Assembly: GCF_900573885.1 (NCBI RefSeq)
Contig: NZ_UPSE01000453.1
Coordinates: forward strand, 62,001-126,000
DNA length: 64,000 nt
Direction: 5' to 3'
Origin: Pseudomonas viridiflava
GTDB lineage: Bacteria; Pseudomonadota; Gammaproteobacteria; Pseudomonadales; Pseudomonadaceae
Shown: positions 36,455 through 44,235 of the stretch, in pieces
Layout of the letters: every line of letters begins with the position of its first letter
How positions within the stretch are numbered: position 1 is the stretch's first letter
Program-made: the position numbers and the translations under genes
The notes under the pieces: model-generated
The model's database searches: none
Seen by the model: only the letters and a program-made list of their open reading frames with translations
What the model was told of the DNA's origin: nothing

Positions 36455-37132
36455 TTATTGACCTATCACTTGAACTTTGGAAATGCCGATGCTGCCGAGC
36501 CCTGCAAGGTTGAGCAGCATTTCGCCGCCATTGATCCCCAGAGTCACGCTGTCGACGTTGGCAGGCAGACTGGTGCCCATGGCAACTTCTTTGCCACCGA
36601 CCGACGCCTTCGCTTCGAAACTGTATTTGCCAGGCGGCAAGACATTGCCGCTGGAATCCTTGCCATCCCACATAAACGTGACCTGGCCGGTTTTTTGCTG
36701 CCCCAGGTTGACCCGCGCCACTTGCGAACCCTTGCTGTCGAGCACGTTGACGAACAGGTTGTCGGTGCCGCTGGTAAGGGCGATGGAGCCTTTGAAGGTT
36801 TCCTTGGTATCGACCATGGCCGTATCGGTCGACAGGATCACCTTGCGGCCCACCAGCGACGAGGCTTGCAACGCCTGCGACGACTGCGTGCTGGAAAGAA
36901 TGCTTTCCACGCTGGTGTTGAGGTTGTCCAGACTCTCCACCTGAGTGAACTGGGCCAGTTGCGCCACGAATTCACTGTTGGTTTGCGGGTCCAGCGGGTT
37001 CTGGTTGTTCATTTGGGCTACCAGCAATTGCAGGAACTGATCCTTGCCGAGGGTGTTGTCCTGAGGACCGTCGCCTTTGATGGCGTACTGATCAAGGATC
37101 GACGACTGGTTGCTTACGCTATCGACGGCCAT
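36455..37132 (-). CDS. flgD: Hook cap/assembly protein FlgD
   Basis: A 225-residue hook scaffolding protein. The N-terminal export and assembly region has LGKDQFLQLLVAQMNNQNPL followed by NSEFVAQLAQFTQVESLDNL, the FlgD signature; the C-terminal half carries the Ig-like FlgD domain (VTFMWDGKDSSGNVLPPGKY). It caps the growing hook and is released when FlgK arrives. It lies between flgC (20 nt) and flgE (31 nt) in one unit. Confidence 0.95.
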   Translation of the reverse strand: MAVDSVSNQSSILDQYAIKGDGPQDNTLGKDQFLQLLVAQMNNQNPLDPQTNSEFVAQLAQFTQVESLDNLNTSVESILSSTQSSQALQASSLVGRKVILSTDTAMVDTKETFKGSIALTSGTDNLFVNVLDSKGSQVARVNLGQQKTGQVTFMWDGKDSSGNVLPPGKYSFEAKASVGGKEVAMGTSLPANVDSVTLGINGGEMLLNLAGLGSIGISKVQVIGQ

Positions 37133-37152
37133 TTCTTACCCCTAAGTCCGGC

Positions 37153-37605
37153 TTACTGACCCAGGGTCAGCACCTTGGTCATCATTTGTTTGGCGGTATT
37201 CATCATTTCGGTATTGGTCTGGAACGCGCGGCTGGCGGAGATCATGTCGGCCATCTCTTCCACCACGTTGACGTTGGGGTAGTAGACGTAACCGTCTTTA
37301 TCCGCCGCCGGGTGATTGGGTTCGTAACGCGGCGTCAGGCTGCTCTGGTCTTCCACCACGCCCGTTACCTGCACACCGAGACCGGCATTGTCCTGGTCGG
37401 CAAACAGCGAGCCACGGTCGCCGTTCTGCTGCGCCTGCTGGTCGGTAAACACGGTGGCGAACACCGGGTGACGGGCGCGGTAGGTTTTGTCGACGCTGGA
37501 GGAAACGGTCTCGGCGTTGGCGATGTTGCTGGAGATGGTGTTCAGGCGAGTGGTTTGAGCACTCATGCCGGTACCGGCAATATTGAAAACACTGGAAAGG
37601 GACAT
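37153..37605 (-). CDS. flgC: Proximal rod protein FlgC
   Basis: A 150-residue rod subunit: MSLSSVFNIAGTGMSAQTTR with TISSNIANAETVSSSVDKTY at the start, and VNVVEEMADMISASRAFQTN at the end. Length and both terminal heptad regions match FlgC. It lies 14 nt after flgB and is part of the flgBCDE transcript. Confidence 0.95.
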   Translation of the reverse strand: MSLSSVFNIAGTGMSAQTTRLNTISSNIANAETVSSSVDKTYRARHPVFATVFTDQQAQQNGDRGSLFADQDNAGLGVQVTGVVEDQSSLTPRYEPNHPAADKDGYVYYPNVNVVEEMADMISASRAFQTNTEMMNTAKQMMTKVLTLGQ

Positions 37606-37619
37606 GGCAGTGGTCTCCG

Positions 37620-38027
37620 TTATTCGCCGCGCAGGGCAGCAACAAGGCCTTTGAATTTGGAATTCAGCAGGGTGAAGCTGGCCTGGAACTGCACAGCGTT
37701 CTCTGCGTAATTGGATTGCTCGATTTGCTCGTCGACAGTGTTCTGGTCGATGGAAGGCTGCGTCGGCACGCGAAACTTCAGACCCGGATCGGCAATGGCC
37801 ATGCCTTCGGCGGCAATGTGGCCGCTGTTGGTGGTGGCCAGGGAAACCGGCGAGCGCTGGGTTTTTTCCGCCTGGGCAGCGAGCACCGAGGCGAAGTCCA
37901 GGTCACGGGCTTTGAAGTTGGGGGTGTCAGCGTTGGCCAGGTTGTTGGCCAACACTTCGGCACGCTGGGCACGGAAGCCCAATGCCTTTTCGTGAATGCC
38001 GAGTGCTGAATCGAAGCTGATGCTCAT
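37620..38027 (-). CDS. flgB: Proximal rod protein FlgB
   Basis: A 135-residue rod protein. MSISFDSALGIHEKALGFRA, NLANADTPNFKARDLDF and C-terminal YAENAVQFQASFTLLNSKFK fit FlgB. ATG 38027 has AAGG 9 nt upstream; the open frame extends six codons further without support. It sits at the base of the rod. First gene of the flgBCDE unit, about 41 nt after a predicted RpoN start site. Confidence 0.95.
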   Translation of the reverse strand: MSISFDSALGIHEKALGFRAQRAEVLANNLANADTPNFKARDLDFASVLAAQAEKTQRSPVSLATTNSGHIAAEGMAIADPGLKFRVPTQPSIDQNTVDEQIEQSNYAENAVQFQASFTLLNSKFKGLVAALRGE

Positions 38028-38078
38028 GTCTGCGAACCTTGCCAAAACTGGCGAACTGGTTTTCCGTGCAAGACATTT

Positions 38079-38094
38079 AGCAAACCCTATGCCA
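38079..38094 (-). promoter_or_regulatory. Sigma54 (RpoN) promoter for flgBCDE
   Basis: Minus-strand TGGCATAGGGTTTGCT has the -24 TGGCA and -12 TTGCT boxes with GG-N10-GC spacing, about 41 nt of leader before flgB. Confidence 0.88.
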
Positions 38095-38253
38095 ACTATT
38101 TTATTCCTTTATCTTCAGCTACTTAACCGGAGCGCGTGCCAATTTCCCAACGAAACCGGCAAGGCTTTTCCGCTGCCCGGCAATGGCAACGTCTGGAAGG
38201 CAGGCGGGTTTTGCCGCTTCAGGGCAAACGCCAAGCGATAAAACGCAGGCGAT

Positions 38254-38277
38254 AAAAAGGGAGGCACCTGGCCTCCC
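38254..38277 (-). terminator. Terminator of cheVR
   Basis: GGGAGGCCAGGTGCCTCCC followed by TTTTT on the minus strand, just after the cheR stop. Confidence 0.88.
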
Positions 38278-38298
38278 CTCTTCGTACCGCAACGACTG

Positions 38299-39126
38299 TT
38301 ATTTGACCTTATAAATGATGCCCGGACTGCATTGCACCATCTGGTAGTGATCCGGCAGGCCGTTAAGCGCTTCCGAGGCACCGAGGAACAAATATCCGCC
38401 GGGTTTCAACGTGGCGTGGATGCGCAGCAGAATGTCTTTCTTCACCTCTGCCGAGAAGTAGATCAACACGTTGCGGCAAAACACGATGTCGAACTTGCCA
38501 AGGCTGGCGTAGCTGTCGAGCAGGTTCAGCGCGCGGAATTCAACACGGGTGCGAATGGCCGGCTTGATTGCAAAGCGGCCGTTGCCTTTGGGATCGAAGT
38601 AACGCTGCAAACGCTCCTGCGACAAACCCCGACCAATCGCCAGGCTGTCGTACTCGCCCGATTTGCACGCTTGCAGCATGGCGCTGGACAGGTCGGTGGC
38701 AACAATCTGCACGCCACCCTTGAGCTGGCCAAGGTTGCTGCGCTCGAACTCGTCGGTGGCCATCGACAACGAATACGGTTCCTGCCCCGACGACGACGCT
38801 GCCGACCAGATGCGCAAGCGCGCGCTCGGGTTGGCCTTGAGCAGTTCGGGGTAGACGCGGTTCTTCAATACTTCGAAGGGATAGGTGTCGCGAAACCACA
38901 GGGTTTCGTTGGTGGTCATGGCATCGACCACCTGCTCGCGCAAACCGCCGCGCGGCATGCTCTGCATGCGTTGCACCAGCTCACCGAGGGTTTTGATGCT
39001 GTTCTGTTCCATCAGCTTGTTCAGCCGGCTGGAAACCAGATACTGCTTGTTGGCCCCCAACACGATGCCACAGGCCTTTTCCAGGAAAATCCGGAACTGC
39101 TCAAAATCCACGTTACCTGAAGACAC
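38299..39126 (-). CDS. cheR: Chemotaxis protein methyltransferase CheR
   Basis: A 275-residue SAM-dependent glutamate methyltransferase for chemoreceptors, almost identical in pattern to P. aeruginosa CheR1. The N-terminal helical domain (VDFEQFRIFLEKACGIVL) is followed by the SAM-binding domain (RLRIWSAASSSGQEPYSLSM) and FDIVFCRNVLIYFS. The C-terminal EALNGLPDHYQMVQCSPGII is conserved. Translation appears to begin at GTG 39126 with GAGG 8 nt upstream; the next in-frame GTG is five codons on. It follows cheV with a gap of 54 nt and precedes a terminator. Confidence 0.95.
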   Translation of the reverse strand: MSSGNVDFEQFRIFLEKACGIVLGANKQYLVSSRLNKLMEQNSIKTLGELVQRMQSMPRGGLREQVVDAMTTNETLWFRDTYPFEVLKNRVYPELLKANPSARLRIWSAASSSGQEPYSLSMATDEFERSNLGQLKGGVQIVATDLSSAMLQACKSGEYDSLAIGRGLSQERLQRYFDPKGNGRFAIKPAIRTRVEFRALNLLDSYASLGKFDIVFCRNVLIYFSAEVKKDILLRIHATLKPGGYLFLGASEALNGLPDHYQMVQCSPGIIYKVK

Positions 39127-39180
39127 TAGCGCCGCCTCACCATACCTGTAGGTTGCTAAAGGGCCGTGCGGCCCTCAGCC

Positions 39181-40107
39181 TCAATCTGAAACGTTAATGC
39201 GCTCAATCACGCGGTTGGCCAGATCGTCTGGCCGGAATTTGGCGAGGAAATCGTCAGCCCCCACCTTCTTCACCATAGCTTGGTTGAATACGCCCGACAG
39301 CGAAGTATGCAGGAGGATGTGCAGCTTCTGCATGCGCGAGTCCGCACGGATCTCGGCGGTCAGGGTGTAGCCATCCATTTCCGGCATTTCGATATCGGAA
39401 ATCAGCATGATGAATTCGTCTTCCGGCCGCTTGCCCTCGTCTGCCAGCTTGCGCAGGAATTCCAGGGCCTGACGTCCGTCATTGAGCGCCGTCACTTCAA
39501 CGCCCACAGACTGCAGACAACGGGTGACCTGCTTTCGTGCCACTGACGAATCGTCAACGATCAACACGTGCTTGGTTACTGCCTTGCCTTGCGTCTCGAC
39601 GTCGATCACGCCCGCCGTGATGGCTTCGGAAATAGGCGCCACCTCGGCGAGAATTTTTTCAACGTCGATGATTTCCACCAACTGCTGGTCCAGGTGGGTC
39701 ACTGCCGTGAGGTAGTGATCGCGCCCGGTACCCTTGGGTGGCGGATGAATTTCTTCCCAGTTCATGTTGACGATGCGTTCAACCGAGCGCACCAGAAAGC
39801 CCTGAACCTTGGTGTTGTATTCGGTAATGATGACGAAGCTGCTGTCCAGATCCGCCAGACCCGCACGGCCCGTGGCCATGGACAAGTCAAGAATGGGAAT
39901 GGTGCCGCCGCGAATGTTGGCCACCCCGCGAACCACCGGGCTGGATTTGGGCATGATGGTGAGCTTGGGGCATTGCAGCACCTCTTTCACCTTGAACACG
40001 TTGATGCCGTACAACTGTTTGCTGTCCAGGCGGAATAACAACAGCTCCAGTCGGTTTTGCCCCACCAACTGCGTACGCTGGTTAACCGAGTCCATCACTC
40101 CGGCCAT
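39181..40107 (-). CDS. cheV: Chemotaxis coupling/receiver protein CheV
   Basis: A 308-residue CheW-receiver fusion. The CheW domain (about 20-160) includes RLELLLFRLDSKQLYGINVF and VVRGVANIRGGTIPILDLS. The receiver domain (about 178-305) has HVLIVDDSSVARKQVTRCL, the phospho-acceptor aspartate in FIMLISDIEMPEMDGYT and a lysine near the end. It couples receptors to CheA and may serve as a phosphate sink. It is divergent from flgA, with an 81-nt shared upstream region, and is co-oriented with cheR. Confidence 0.95.
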   Translation of the reverse strand: MAGVMDSVNQRTQLVGQNRLELLLFRLDSKQLYGINVFKVKEVLQCPKLTIMPKSSPVVRGVANIRGGTIPILDLSMATGRAGLADLDSSFVIITEYNTKVQGFLVRSVERIVNMNWEEIHPPPKGTGRDHYLTAVTHLDQQLVEIIDVEKILAEVAPISEAITAGVIDVETQGKAVTKHVLIVDDSSVARKQVTRCLQSVGVEVTALNDGRQALEFLRKLADEGKRPEDEFIMLISDIEMPEMDGYTLTAEIRADSRMQKLHILLHTSLSGVFNQAMVKKVGADDFLAKFRPDDLANRVIERINVSD

Positions 40108-40160
40108 ACCCTGCCCCTCTTTAATATGTTGACCACCGTGCCCCCGCTTAGCCTAGCAGC

Positions 40161-40176
40161 CGGCACGGGCTTTGCT
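40161..40176 (+). promoter_or_regulatory. Sigma54 (RpoN) promoter near flgA
   Basis: CGGCACGGGCTTTGCT fits the RpoN consensus with GG-N10-GC. The predicted start is near 40187, only 2 nt before the flgA ATG at 40189, which leaves no room for a leader or ribosome binding site. Confidence 0.7.
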
Positions 40177-40188
40177 TTGTAGCTGAGC

Positions 40189-40947
40189 ATGAAACTGAAA
40201 ACGCCACTTTCTCGACGCTTATCTCTGCGACCTCGTTTGAAGGGCGCATCATGGCTGGCTTTGCTGGCGTTAGGCCACATTAACAGTGCGGCCGCTGAGC
40301 TGACATTACCTGAACAGCTTATCGGCGCAAGCCAAGGCTTTCTTGAGGTCACGGTTCAGGACTATTTAGAGCGTAGCGAAATCCAGGCGCGGCAAGAGAT
40401 TCAAATTAATCGACTCGACCCGCGGTTGCAGCTGCCACTGTGCGATGAAGACTTGACCACCTCGCTGGAAAGTCCCGCGCAGCCAGTCGGCCGCGTGACG
40501 GTACGGGTGAGCTGCGAAGGCTCGACGCCCTGGACGGTATTCGTACCGGCGCAGGTAAAGTTGTATCGCAAAGTCGTAATCGCCATTCGTCCGCTCAAGC
40601 GCGGTGTCGAACTGAGTGGGGCAGACGTGGCGCTGGTAGAACGGGACGTCGGCCTGCTGACGCAAGGCTACCTGACCGATATGGCCCAGGTGCTGGGCAC
40701 CCGGCTGACGCGCGGGGTGATGACCGACCAGGTATTGGCGCCGGTGACCATCGAACAGGCCGAAGCCGTACGCAAGAGCGAGCAAGTGGTAATCAGCGCC
40801 CGCAAGGGCGGTATCAACGTGCGCATGCCGGGTGAAGCGTTATCGGGCGGCGTGGTTGGCGAGCAGATACGTGTGCGTAACCTGAGCTCCAAGCGGGTGA
40901 TCAAAGCGCGCATCGTCGGCCCTGGCCAGGTGGAAGTTGGCATGTAG
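40189..40947 (+). CDS. flgA: Flagellar P-ring assembly chaperone FlgA
   Basis: A 252-residue periplasmic chaperone for FlgI. A signal-like segment (ASWLALLALGHINSAAA, about 20-36) is preceded by a basic stretch. The C-terminal SAF-type domain includes RPLKRGVELSGADVALVERD, LTRGVMTDQVLAPVTIEQA and VRNLSSKRVIKARIVGPG, typical of FlgA. The N-terminal region before the signal is unusually long. With the RpoN start predicted 2 nt upstream, translation may begin at a later non-ATG codon (for example TTG 40237); the sequence does not settle this. It is upstream of flgM. Confidence 0.92.
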   Translation: MKLKTPLSRRLSLRPRLKGASWLALLALGHINSAAAELTLPEQLIGASQGFLEVTVQDYLERSEIQARQEIQINRLDPRLQLPLCDEDLTTSLESPAQPVGRVTVRVSCEGSTPWTVFVPAQVKLYRKVVIAIRPLKRGVELSGADVALVERDVGLLTQGYLTDMAQVLGTRLTRGVMTDQVLAPVTIEQAEAVRKSEQVVISARKGGINVRMPGEALSGGVVGEQIRVRNLSSKRVIKARIVGPGQVEVGM

Positions 40948-41032
40948 GCGGATTTTTGCGGGCATTTTGCTGTCCGTTTTCATACACTGATGCCCAGCTG
41001 GATGCAGCGAAAAGGCCGGTGAAAAAAAATCC

Positions 41033-41059
41033 TAAAGTTTTCTCAACCAACGCCGACAA
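41033..41059 (+). promoter_or_regulatory. Sigma28 (FliA) promoter of flgMN
   Basis: TAAA (41033-41036), 15 nt, GCCGACAA (41052-41059): one mismatch to the consensus. Predicted leader about 33 nt before flgM. It makes an autoregulatory loop, as FlgM inhibits FliA. Confidence 0.85.
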
Positions 41060-41098
41060 GCTAGGCAAGCGTCCAAACACCGTCAGAGGTTCTGCATC

Positions 41099-41437
41099 AT
41101 GGTCATCGATATCAACCGGCTAAATAATGCCGCCGCGTCCACCAGCACAGGGCGTACCAACGCTACCCAAACTGGTCGAAGCAACGATACCGCGAACGCC
41201 ACTCAACCTGCCGCGCCGGCTAATGCTGCCGAACAAAGCACCGCTAAAACCGGTGAATCGGTTCAGCTCAGCCAACAGGCTCAGCAGCTGCAAAAAGTTA
41301 CCGACAAACTTAGTGAGCAACCGATTGTCGACAAAGAACGTGTGGCTCGCCTGAAACAGGCGGTAGCCGACGGCAGCTATCAAGTCGACAGCAAACGCGT
41401 AGCCAGTAAACTGCTCGATTTCGAATCCCAGCGTTAA
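41099..41437 (+). CDS. flgM: Anti-sigma28 factor FlgM
   Basis: A 112-residue protein with a disordered Ser/Thr/Ala-rich N-terminus beginning [10 protein letters not shown] and a helical C-terminal half ([20 protein letters not shown], then [20 protein letters not shown]) that holds FliA. The match to the FlgM family is clear at the C-terminus. It is exported through the hook-basal body after hook completion, freeing FliA for fliC, fliS and its own gene. AGAGG lies 9 nt upstream. Confidence 0.94.
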   Translation: MVIDINRLNNAAASTSTGRTNATQTGRSNDTANATQPAAPANAAEQSTAKTGESVQLSQQAQQLQKVTDKLSEQPIVDKERVARLKQAVADGSYQVDSKRVASKLLDFESQR

Positions 41438-41493
41438 CCCGTCAGCGGGCGACTCTGGGGGTGTTGTTGGACGCCTAACTCCGAGAGTTCGCC

Positions 41494-41964
41494 ATGCACG
41501 ATACGACCTTGCTGCACCTGTTCAACGAAGACATCGGCACCGCCTCGCAGTTACTTGAACTGATCGATGCTGAATTCCAGGCACTCACCGAACGTGACCT
41601 TCCCCGCCTGGAAAGCATTCTTGCCGACAAGCAGCCTCTGCTTGCGGTACTCGGCCAGCACGGCGCCGAGCGCAACAAGCTCCTCACTTCCCTCTCGCTC
41701 AAACCCGACCAAAGCGGCCTCAATGCCGTGGCCGAGCAATCGCCGGTGGGCAGCGAATTGCTTGAGCGCGGCGCCGAACTGGGTGCATTGCTGGAACGCT
41801 GCCAGGCAGCCAACACGCGTAACGGCCGCCTTATTCGGGTAAACCAGGCATCGGTCGGCGGCATGCTCGGCATTCTGCGCGGCAACTCCGATACTCCGGG
41901 GCTCTATGACAGCCGCGGTGGTGCCGCTAGAATCGGCCAGCAGCGCCCGCTCAGTCAGGCCTGA
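41494..41964 (+). CDS. flgN: FlgN-type chaperone for hook-associated proteins
   Basis: A 156-residue helical protein downstream of flgM. The motifs LLELIDAEFQALTERDLPRL and LLAVLGQHGAERNKLLTSLS and the C-terminal LYDSRGGAARIGQQRPLSQA are typical of Pseudomonas FlgN. It keeps FlgK and FlgL monomeric and brings them to the export apparatus. It sits 56 nt after flgM, with GAGAG upstream of its ATG, and about 100 nt before flgZ, so the three genes probably form one transcript. Confidence 0.9.
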   Translation: MHDTTLLHLFNEDIGTASQLLELIDAEFQALTERDLPRLESILADKQPLLAVLGQHGAERNKLLTSLSLKPDQSGLNAVAEQSPVGSELLERGAELGALLERCQAANTRNGRLIRVNQASVGGMLGILRGNSDTPGLYDSRGGAARIGQQRPLSQA

Positions 41965-42065
41965 CAAACTAATAACAAGGTGCAAGGGACGTACAGGCAC
42001 AATGCCAGTATGCTAGAACCCAACCTGGGTCGTGCCACCGTATTTTGCTCGGAGAATTCTGGACC

Positions 42066-42809
42066 GTGTCCAACCCCTTCGCCGCGGGTGATGGCCCGCA
42101 ACCACCGAAAGTCCTGAAAGCTCCTTTAGAAGTTTTCGCTGCGCTGCGCCAGTTGGAAGAACACCGAGACCCGCTGATCATCACTTTCCATGAGCGCTCT
42201 CAACGCTTCCAGACGTTCATCGTGCAGATCAACCGTGAACGCGGCCTGGTGGCGCTGGACGAAATGGTCCCCAACGACGGCGAACGTTTTCTCAAGGCCG
42301 GCGAAAGCTTTCGCATTGAAGGTTTTCACGAAGGCGTGCGCATCGCCTGGGAATACGACCAGCAAATTCAGATCGGGCAACTGGAGGGCTCCAATTGCTA
42401 TTGGTGCCCGATGCCGACCGAAGTGCTCTACCACCAGCGCCGCAACGCCTATCGAGCGCCGCTCAAACAAGCCCAAGCGGTGAAAATCGAGCTCGGCGGC
42501 GAGCGCTTGAAAACCCCGATAAAGGGCCTGTTGCTGGATATCTCCGCCACTGGCTGCAAGCTGCGCTTCTCCGGCGACGCCACTAAAGGTTTGCAATCCG
42601 GTCAGGTGTACGAGCGCCTCGTCGCGCAGTTGCCGATTGGCACCATCACCACCGCTGTCGAGCTGCGCCACCTGGTGTATGACGAGAAGCTCGACATGAC
42701 CTTCGCCGGCATGCGCTTCCACCGCATGAATGGCCTGGAGCAGCGTCAGATCGACCGCTTCGTCTATCAGCTGCAACGCGAAGCCCGCCGCGACGATATC
42801 GACGACTAA
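42066..42809 (+). CDS. flgZ: YcgR/FlgZ-type PilZ c-di-GMP flagellar brake
   Basis: A 247-residue protein. An N-terminal YcgR domain (about 25-115) is followed by a PilZ domain whose c-di-GMP motif RRNAYR (RxxxR) and [12 protein letters not shown] (DxSxxG) are intact, so it should bind c-di-GMP. Proteins of this type slow the flagellar motor when c-di-GMP is high. Start: GTG 42066 ([10 protein letters not shown]), with GGAG 11 nt upstream; the open frame begins seven codons earlier at TTG. It follows flgN and ends before a strong bidirectional terminator. Confidence 0.9.
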   Translation: MSNPFAAGDGPQPPKVLKAPLEVFAALRQLEEHRDPLIITFHERSQRFQTFIVQINRERGLVALDEMVPNDGERFLKAGESFRIEGFHEGVRIAWEYDQQIQIGQLEGSNCYWCPMPTEVLYHQRRNAYRAPLKQAQAVKIELGGERLKTPIKGLLLDISATGCKLRFSGDATKGLQSGQVYERLVAQLPIGTITTAVELRHLVYDEKLDMTFAGMRFHRMNGLEQRQIDRFVYQLQREARRDDIDD

Positions 42810-42817
42810 CGCCCCAT

Positions 42818-42855
42818 CAACAAAAACGCCACCCGATGAGGTGGCGTTTTTGTTG
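42818..42855. terminator. Bidirectional terminator between flgZ and the MFS gene
   Basis: CAACAAAAACGCCACC (42818-42833) and its perfect complement (42840-42855) form a 16-bp stem with a 6-nt loop; A and T runs inside the stem serve both directions. Confidence 0.92.
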
Positions 42856-42867
42856 GGGCAGTAAACG

Positions 42868-44175
42868 TCAGGTCGATTTGGTGTCGGCCGGGTCGTCCAC
42901 GTCTGCCGGGGTTTGCGTCTGCATCTGGTCCTGCACGATGTGCTCGTCAACGCGCGGGTCCAGGGCTGCTACCAAGGGCGAGCTGGTCATGTTGTCGGGC
43001 ATGGACATGTGATGCAGCGGCGCGTCGTCTACCTGATGCAGATTGGTGACCGCATCCGGACGAATGCGCAGCACCAGCACCGCCGCGCAAAAGCACACAA
43101 AGGCGAACAGCATGTTCGGCCCGAACTGACGCATCAGCCCGCCCGCTACCAGCGGCCCCACACAGGCGCCAATGCCAAAGGTCACCAGCAAAATAGCCGT
43201 CAGCGACACCCGCCGCTCTGCCTCGACATGGTCATTGGAAAACGCCACTGCCAGCGGATACAGGCTGAACTGCAACACGCTCAAGGCGAAGCCAATCGGC
43301 AACAGCAGCTCCAGCGGCACACTGGGCATTACCGCCAGCGGCAACGCCGCCAGCACCAGCAGCAATGCGCAGCCGCGAATCAGCACCGCGCGGTTGTGGC
43401 GATCAGACAACCACCCCAACGGCCACTGCACCACCAGCGCGGCGAACACACAGCAGCCCATAAACAGGCCGACCTGCTCGTTGCTCAGTCCCTGACGCGC
43501 CGCATACAGCGGCGCCAGGCCATAGAAGGAGCCGATGATCAGCCCCGACACCAGCGTGGTCTGCAACGACTGCGGCACGCGCTCAATAAAGAAGCGCGGT
43601 TCCAGCGGTGCCGGGCGCATGGGCGCCGGGTGAATCTTGCGGGTGATGGCCACTGGCACCAGGCACAGCGAAAAACACAGCGCCACCAGAATCAACAGTT
43701 CCAGACCCAACGCCGGGTGCACGATGAGCACCAGCTGGCCGAGCACCAACCCCAGATAGGAAGCGATCATGTAGCCCGAAAACACCAGGCCGCGCTGACT
43801 GGCTTCAGCCTGCTCGTTGAGCCAGCTTTCGATGACCATGTATTGGCACATCATGCCCACGCCGACGATGGCCCGCAGCACCGTCCAGGCTGGCAGCCAA
43901 TCAAGCAGCCCGTGGCCCAGCACCGCAGCCGTGACGATGCCGGCGCACGACACGTACGCGCGAATATGCCCCACGCGCGCAATCAGCCGGTGGCCGACCT
44001 TGCCGCCCAGCACCAGGCCAAAGTAGTACGCCGCCATAAGGGCGCCGACCCACAGCGAGTCGACTTTGTCGGCCGCCAGGCGCAGGCCCAGGTAGGTGCT
44101 CAGCAAACCCGAGCCAATCAGCATCAGCAGGCTGGCGAAGTACAGCGCTCGAAAAGACTTCCAGATTCGACGCAT
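42868..44175 (-). CDS. MFS transporter
   Basis: A 435-residue major facilitator with about 12 hydrophobic segments. The MFS signature between helices 2 and 3 is visible (LGGKVGHRLIARVGH). A long acidic, hydrophilic C-terminal tail of about 60 residues (ending DVDDPADTKST) is unusual for a plain transporter. The substrate is not evident; the gene follows a glutamine synthetase-family gene, so an amine or amino acid is possible. I start at ATG 44175 (MRRIWKSFRALYFASLL), avoiding a 20-codon extension. A 60-nt gap separates it from the upstream enzyme gene. Confidence 0.82.
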   Translation of the reverse strand: MRRIWKSFRALYFASLLMLIGSGLLSTYLGLRLAADKVDSLWVGALMAAYYFGLVLGGKVGHRLIARVGHIRAYVSCAGIVTAAVLGHGLLDWLPAWTVLRAIVGVGMMCQYMVIESWLNEQAEASQRGLVFSGYMIASYLGLVLGQLVLIVHPALGLELLILVALCFSLCLVPVAITRKIHPAPMRPAPLEPRFFIERVPQSLQTTLVSGLIIGSFYGLAPLYAARQGLSNEQVGLFMGCCVFAALVVQWPLGWLSDRHNRAVLIRGCALLLVLAALPLAVMPSVPLELLLPIGFALSVLQFSLYPLAVAFSNDHVEAERRVSLTAILLVTFGIGACVGPLVAGGLMRQFGPNMLFAFVCFCAAVLVLRIRPDAVTNLHQVDDAPLHHMSMPDNMTSSPLVAALDPRVDEHIVQDQMQTQTPADVDDPADTKST

Positions 44176-44235
44176 CGGCTTTCCGAACGGCTCCTTGAAT
44201 AGAGGCCGGACCACAGCGGTCCGGCAGGGTGGCAC

